This document shows positions 7,706-10,475 of a DNA stretch of 10,475 nucleotides, piece after piece. Under the pieces are notes generated by a model, which saw only the letters and a list, made by a program, of their open reading frames with translations, did not search any database and was not told the DNA's origin. Source of the stretch: a bacterium (GTDB lineage: Bacteria > Pseudomonadota > Alphaproteobacteria > Rs-D84); the NCBI GenBank assembly GCA_014802705.1, contig JAAVBR010000041.1, positions 1 to 10,475 of the forward strand. The letters are read 5' to 3'. The translations under genes and the position numbers were made by a program. Each line of letters starts with the position of its first letter. Positions within the stretch are counted from its first letter, which is position 1.

Positions 7706-7729
7706 CCCGCGCGCCGCGGGTATTTTTTT
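7706..7729 (+). terminator. Intrinsic terminator of the eno / membrane protein unit
   Basis: CCCGC-GCGCC-GCGGG (7706-7720) is followed by TATTTTTTT. Further GC pairing with CCCC and GGGCCC just upstream is possible. It lies 13 bases after the stop of the small membrane protein gene and separates it from the protease gene. Confidence 0.8.
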
Positions 7730-7756
7730 ATGTCCATTTTATTCGTAAAAATACGG

Positions 7757-7785
7757 TTGCGGGCGATCGGTTTTTATTTTATCCT
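7757..7785 (+). promoter_or_regulatory. Promoter of the S41 protease gene
   Basis: TTGCGG (7757-7762) and TATCCT (7780-7785) are separated by the ideal 17 bases, but each is only a partial match. Transcription would start near 7792. The ribosome site AAAGGA (7804-7809) lies 6 bases before the ATG. A promoter is expected here, since a terminator lies immediately upstream. Confidence 0.4.
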
Positions 7786-7815
7786 AAAACCCGTAATTGA
7801 TGGAAAGGATGAACC

Positions 7816-9279
7816 ATGCTGAAAACTTTATTGATGGCGGTGGCGCTGGGCCTGCCGATGGTGTCGATGGCGGCAAACAAACCGCGTCCGGAACCCGTCA
7901 AACATTTAACCGACGAAGAAATTTACCAGGAATTAAAAAAACTGGCGCTGGTGTTTGAAATCGCCCGCGATAACTTTGTCGAAGAGGCCGATGAAAAGAA
8001 AATGCTAGAAGGTGCCATGGCCGGCATGCTGGGGGCGCTGGATCCACATTCATCCTATTTACCGGCCGACGATTTCAAGGAATTTAGCGAAAAATCCCAC
8101 GGGGAATTTGGGGGATTGGGGATTCAGATCACCAGTGATCGCGGCGCCGTGCGTGTGATTGCCCCGATTGACGATACCCCCGCGGCCAAGGCGGGCATCA
8201 AGGCGGGCGATTACATCACCCATGTCGATGATGATCAGGTCTTTGACCAGACATTAAATCAGGTGGTTAAAAAGATGAAGGGCCGCCCCGGGACCAAGGT
8301 GAAACTGACCGTTATTTCCGACGGGCAAGAGGCCCGCACCGTAACGCTCAAACGTGCGATTATCAAGGTTAAATCCGTGAAATTCGAAACCAAGGGCGAC
8401 GACGACAAAATCGGATACATTCGCATTTCAGACTTTGGTGCCACCACGACCAAGGAATTAAAAGAAGCGATTGAGGCACTGGAAAAGAAAAAAGTTTTGG
8501 GCTATGTCCTGGACGTGCGCAATAACCCGGGCGGGTATTTGACCGCCGCGATCGATGTATCCGATGCATTCCTGGATTCGGGCGAAATCGTGTCGACCCG
8601 CGGCAAGAAAAAAACGGACATTGATCGTACGTATGCCAAACCGGGCGATTTAACCAACGGCAAACCGGTGGTGGTCCTGATCAATCACGGATCGGCGTCG
8701 GCGTCGGAAATTGTGGCGGGCGCCCTGCAGGATAATGGGCGCGCCCTGGTCATGGGATCGCAAAGTTTCGGCAAGGGCAGCGTGCAACAGCAAAAGCCCC
8801 TGGGCGATGGGACGGCGATTCACATCACCATTGCGCGGTATTACACCCCCAGTGGCCGTTCCATCCAAAACGAAGGCATCACCCCGGATATTGAGGTTTT
8901 ACAAAGCAAGATCGAGGTGTTAGAGAAAAAGCAAAGCACGTATTCCGAGGCTTCGTTTAAAAATTCGTTGAAAAACGATGCGGCGCAAAAGAAACAGGAC
9001 GCCAAAAAAGACAAAAAATCCGACGCGGATGCGGATGCGCCGTTGACGGACGCGGAAAAAGACGCCCTGGATTACCAATTGCAACGCGGGATGGATATGG
9101 TCCGCGCCATGGCGAAATTGGCGGCCGGCCGCACGGCGGTGACCGATGCCGACGCGGATGCGGATGCCCCGGCCGAAAAACCGGCCGAGAAAAAGACCGA
9201 AAAAAAGTCCGCCCCGGCCGAGAAGAAATCTGATAAACCGACCGCCGATAAACCGGCCAAAAAATCTGATAAAAAATAA
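7816..9279 (+). CDS. ctpA: Periplasmic S41 C-terminal processing peptidase (CtpA/Prc type, 487 aa)
   Basis: This is a serine protease that cuts the C-terminal tails of periplasmic or outer-membrane-linked proteins. Layout: Sec signal (1-19, SMA before Ala20); N-terminal helices and LDPHSSYL (about 75-82); a PDZ domain from GGLGIQ (about 99-180); and the protease core with GYIRISDF, DVRNNPGG, GSASASEIVAGALQD and SFGKGSVQ. By alignment with E. coli Prc (Ser430, Lys455) the catalytic dyad is Ser295 and Lys320, with the same 25-residue spacing, and Gln324 follows. The core ends at ITPDIEV (about 361). A 125-residue tail follows, with a helical TDAEKDALDYQLQRGMDM segment and a Lys/Ala/Pro/Asp-rich low-complexity end (about 445-487). 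Many alphaproteobacteria carry this gene beside an EnvC-like M23 factor; here it stands alone with its own promoter and terminator. Target proteins cannot be inferred. Confidence 0.95.
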   Translation: MLKTLLMAVALGLPMVSMAANKPRPEPVKHLTDEEIYQELKKLALVFEIARDNFVEEADEKKMLEGAMAGMLGALDPHSSYLPADDFKEFSEKSHGEFGGLGIQITSDRGAVRVIAPIDDTPAAKAGIKAGDYITHVDDDQVFDQTLNQVVKKMKGRPGTKVKLTVISDGQEARTVTLKRAIIKVKSVKFETKGDDDKIGYIRISDFGATTTKELKEAIEALEKKKVLGYVLDVRNNPGGYLTAAIDVSDAFLDSGEIVSTRGKKKTDIDRTYAKPGDLTNGKPVVVLINHGSASASEIVAGALQDNGRALVMGSQSFGKGSVQQQKPLGDGTAIHITIARYYTPSGRSIQNEGITPDIEVLQSKIEVLEKKQSTYSEASFKNSLKNDAAQKKQDAKKDKKSDADADAPLTDAEKDALDYQLQRGMDMVRAMAKLAAGRTAVTDADADADAPAEKPAEKKTEKKSAPAEKKSDKPTADKPAKKSDKK

Positions 9280-9308
9280 AAAATTCCCGGCAATGCCGGG
9301 GATTTTTT
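9280..9308. terminator. Bidirectional intrinsic terminator after the protease gene
   Basis: CCCGGC-AAT-GCCGGG (9286-9300) is flanked by an A-run on the left and GATTTTTT on the right, so it can work on both strands. The A-run overlaps the protease stop codon. A second perfect 6-bp hairpin (ACCGGC-CGC-GCCGGT, 9314-9328) follows but has no T-run. Confidence 0.85.
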
Positions 9309-9360
9309 ATGGCACCGGCCGCGCCGGTACTCCTCCACCTGGGGGAACTTATACTCTCAC

Positions 9361-9432
9361 GTCATCGCGAGGGCGACGGCAGAGCGACGCGCGCCATTGT
9401 TCACACAATGGACACACGACGCTCGCAATGAC
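9361..9432. repeat. 72-base imperfect palindromic intergenic element
   Basis: Terminal arms GTCATCGCGAG (9361-9371) and CTCGCAATGAC (9422-9432) pair at 10 of 11 positions. In the centre is a perfect hairpin CCATTGT-TCAC-ACAATGG (9394-9411). The element is followed by AAGAGAG, TTAAG and TTAAAACTAG. It resembles the GTCATTGCGAG / CTCGCAATGAC palindromic repeats found between genes in many bacterial genomes. It has no coding capacity. With the elements at 9478 and 9531 it fills most of the 263-base gap 9309-9571, where I see no gene. Confidence 0.65.
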
Positions 9433-9477
9433 AAGAGAGCTTAAGAGTTAAAACTAGAATATCACAGATCACAATGG

Positions 9478-9500
9478 ATCCCGTCCTTCGACGGGATGAC
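9478..9500. repeat. Short palindromic repeat, ATCCCG...GGGATGAC type
   Basis: A perfect 8-bp stem, ATCCCGTC-CTTC-GACGGGAT (9478-9497), is followed by GAC. It has the same build as 64-86 and 10352-10377: ATTCCC or ATCCC, a variable stem, then GGRAT or GGGAT running into GAC. TGG precedes it, as in the copy at 10352. Confidence 0.65.
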
Positions 9501-9522
9501 GATGTGTGAGGGCAATTCCCAT

Positions 9523-9544
9523 CCGCCCGGCGGGGTGTCGGCAT
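9523..9544. repeat. Second copy of the CGGGGTGTCGGCAT repeat
   Basis: CGGGGTGTCGGCAT (9531-9544) repeats 164-177 exactly. A short CCGCC / GGCGG stem directly upstream (9523-9533) replaces the longer double hairpin of the first copy, so this is probably a degenerate member of the same family. Confidence 0.5.
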
Positions 9545-9571
9545 GAATGCCCCTCCCCGCGGCGCAGTTCT

Positions 9572-10192
9572 TTATTTGGTGTAATAACATTCAGATGTGT
9601 ATACGCCACTGCCCGATGTTTCACTAAAAGTTGTGGTGTAACAATTTTCAATCCCCACCGCAAAGGGGGAATATTTTACACTGGTTGTGTGATGTACCTG
9701 GCCCCCATTGGGACAGGTTTTTATCGGCATACTGATTTTAAAGGTCCCTGTGTCATAATCAATATATTCCCCAGAAAAAGCAACCCCATAATATTCGGCC
9801 TCAGATGGATAAATATCGCGTATCCCCACATATTCTATGAATATGGGGAATAACCAGTCTTTTATGAATTCTATGTACTGATCAGGATAATAACAAAACG
9901 TGTGGGCACCAGCGATCGCCTCCCCTACATCTTTCATCAACGCTTGTCGTTGGGCAATGTTTGGTATCACATAAGAGACAAAAGTAGTGTTACTGGGGTC
10001 ACAAGCGGTAACGGCACCCTGGGCGAAAGCCTCTAGGTTGACGTTGGCGGTCGCGGCGGAATATACATAAGAGGACAATGGCCCATTACATCCCGCACGG
10101 ATGGCGCAGGATACATATTCTAAATAACTTTCCAGACGTTGATCCGTACGGTCGGCCCACACCGCATTCAAACCGACGTTTGGATTAGGCAT
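9572..10192 (-). CDS. Orphan Cys- and Tyr-rich protein, start uncertain (206 aa)
   Basis: I do not recognise this protein. It is rich in Tyr, Thr and Ser and has seven Cys (29, 35, 64, 100, 160, 184, 202). The C-terminus has the look of a secreted beta-rich domain (CPNGGQ at 160-165, SECYYT near the end). Such Cys spacing usually means an exported protein, yet the ATG at 10192 gives no signal peptide and has no Shine-Dalgarno; the bases before it (CCTCC) resemble the anti-Shine-Dalgarno. The frame stays open upstream to a stop near 10295, but without ATG, GTG or TTG. Either this is a 5'-truncated fragment of a larger exported protein, or an 85-bp insertion has separated the gene from its own ribosome site (see the direct repeat at 10179-10278). 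Its base composition looks more AT-rich than that of neighbouring genes. No terminator is evident after it. Confidence 0.6.
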   Translation of the reverse strand: MPNPNVGLNAVWADRTDQRLESYLEYVSCAIRAGCNGPLSSYVYSAATANVNLEAFAQGAVTACDPSNTTFVSYVIPNIAQRQALMKDVGEAIAGAHTFCYYPDQYIEFIKDWLFPIFIEYVGIRDIYPSEAEYYGVAFSGEYIDYDTGTFKISMPIKTCPNGGQVHHTTSVKYSPFAVGIENCYTTTFSETSGSGVYTSECYYTK

Positions 10193-10210
10193 AAAAGCGG
10201 AGGATAAAAT

Positions 10211-10273
10211 ATGCGGAAAACCGGGATTTTTATATTGGGAATTTTGTCGTATGCAAACGTCCCTTTGGATTAG
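10211..10273 (+). CDS. Possible 20-residue hydrophobic peptide with ideal ribosome site
   Basis: GGAGG (10199-10203) lies 7 bases before an ATG on the plus strand. The frame gives a 20-residue peptide with a basic start (MRKTG) and a hydrophobic core (IFILGIL), then TAG. This looks like a signal or leader peptide, but no convincing plus-strand promoter is visible and the region is antisense to the orphan gene's leader. It may be a relic or chance. Confidence 0.2.
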   Translation: MRKTGIFILGILSYANVPLD

Positions 10274-10277
10274 GCAT
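10230..10277 (-). CDS. Possible 15-codon upstream reading frame from the duplicated start
   Basis: The upstream copy of the duplicated start has AGAGGG (10293-10288) 10 bases before its ATG and lies about 19 bases after the predicted transcription start. It encodes 15 residues (MPNPKGRLHTTKFPI) and stops at TAA (10232-10230), 37 bases before the ATG of the orphan gene and in another frame. It may act as a small upstream frame or be the remnant of the original gene start. Confidence 0.3.
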   Translation of the reverse strand: MPNPKGRLHTTKFPI

Positions 10278-10302
10278 AGTTAAATTGCCCTCTACGCCAC
10301 GG

Positions 10303-10335
10303 ATTATACCAGGTTGCACGGTTTTGTGCAACCGT
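10303..10335 (-). promoter_or_regulatory. Strong promoter with palindromic operator-like site
   Basis: On the minus strand TTGCAC (10331-10326) and a perfect TATAAT (10308-10303) are separated by 17 bases. The -35 and most of the spacer lie in a perfect inverted repeat, GGTTGCAC-N6-GTGCAACC (10312-10333). A second inverted repeat overlaps it, ACGGTT-N6-AACCGT (10318-10335). This is the expected layout for a dimeric repressor site over a promoter. No regulator gene is in the window. The site drives transcription towards the orphan gene. Confidence 0.65.
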
Positions 10336-10351
10336 AAAAAAGGATGCCTGG

Positions 10352-10380
10352 ATCCCGGGGTCAAGCCCCAGGATGACAGG
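10352..10380. repeat. Short palindromic repeat, ATCC...GGATGACA type
   Basis: ATCCCGGGG and CCCCAGGAT (10352-10360, 10366-10374) pair around a TCAAG loop with one internal mismatch, followed by GACAGG. This is close to the classic alphaproteobacterial intergenic palindrome ending in ATGACA. Its downstream flank (AGGAAAG, TTTAAG, TTAAAAACTAG) parallels that of the element at 9361-9432. Confidence 0.65.
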
Positions 10381-10382
10381 AA

Positions 10383-10412
10383 AGTTTTTAAGTCCCTGGA
10401 ATATTAAAAACT
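10383..10412. repeat. Perfect 9-bp inverted repeat, AGTTTTTAA / TTAAAAACT
   Basis: AGTTTTTAA (10383-10391) and TTAAAAACT (10404-10412) are separated by 12 bases and directly follow the palindromic repeat at 10352. The rest of the window (10413-10475) contains a small GACGC-GAT-GCGTC hairpin (10423-10435) and no gene I can support. Confidence 0.45.
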
Positions 10413-10475
10413 AGTGTCGCTCGACGCGATGCGTCTGCGCGTATCCTCGTATTTGCTCGAATAAATTCTCGCATA

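Larger units (their letters stand above)
10179..10278. repeat. 15-bp direct repeat, 85-bp period, spanning the start of the orphan gene
   Basis: TTTGGATTAGGCATA occurs at 10179-10193 and 10264-10278. On the minus strand each copy encodes ATG and the next codons (Met-Pro-Asn-Pro). Partial similarity continues beyond the exact repeat (ACGT, then TTTG and AT.CG with small gaps), which suggests a diverged tandem duplication rather than chance. The 85-bp period is not a multiple of three. Confidence 0.75.

Noticed and set aside
64..10412. Repeats considered as a CRISPR array
   Set aside because: The repeats differ in sequence, are far apart and irregularly spaced, and no cas gene is present.
10388..10474. 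A 28-codon minus-strand frame at the right end (MREFIRANTRIRA...)
   Set aside because: It is short and Arg-rich, stops inside the inverted repeat at 10383-10412, and its upstream region is outside the window. It is more likely part of a repeat.

Overview
The window looks like chromosome of a Gram-negative alphaproteobacterium with moderately high GC. Grounds: two proteins with Sec signal peptides, an outer-membrane autotransporter barrel ending in Phe, an enolase with the SRTDR and KYNQLIRIEEQLG signatures, and short palindromic repeats ending in ATGACA that are common between alphaproteobacterial genes. No tRNA, rRNA, CRISPR array or transposase was found. The large autotransporter and the orphan Cys-rich protein would suit a host-associated lineage, but that is inference.

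Layout. Positions 1-260 hold no gene, only repeats and a long hairpin. A small bitopic membrane protein (261-590, minus) follows, with its own promoter tucked directly after the terminator of the next gene. That gene fills half the window (687-6056, minus) and encodes a 1789-residue autotransporter: signal peptide, about 1240 residues of haemagglutinin-like beta-helix repeats, a distinct pre-barrel module with a DxDGDG calcium-type loop and the only two Cys of the mature protein, then a 283-residue barrel. It is divergent from eno (6170-7432, plus); the two -10 boxes lie 3 bp apart. After eno come an AT palindrome and a GNRA-capped hairpin, a small two-helix protein resembling the superinfection-immunity family (7487-7693), then a self-contained transcription unit for a periplasmic S41 C-terminal processing protease (7816-9279).

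Positions 9309-9571 and 10313-10475 are rich in repeats. Between them lies a minus-strand orphan gene (9572-10192) for a Cys- and Tyr-rich protein. Its first codons are duplicated 85 bp upstream, next to a strong promoter whose -35 box sits in a palindrome. Removing exactly one repeat unit would put the gene directly behind that promoter and a Shine-Dalgarno-like AGAGGG. This switch-like or decaying arrangement and the autotransporter are the most interesting parts of the window.

The genes do not form one pathway. Eno is glycolytic housekeeping. The protease, the autotransporter and probably the 109-residue protein belong to the cell envelope. The regions at both ends look like repeat-driven accessory or decaying sequence.
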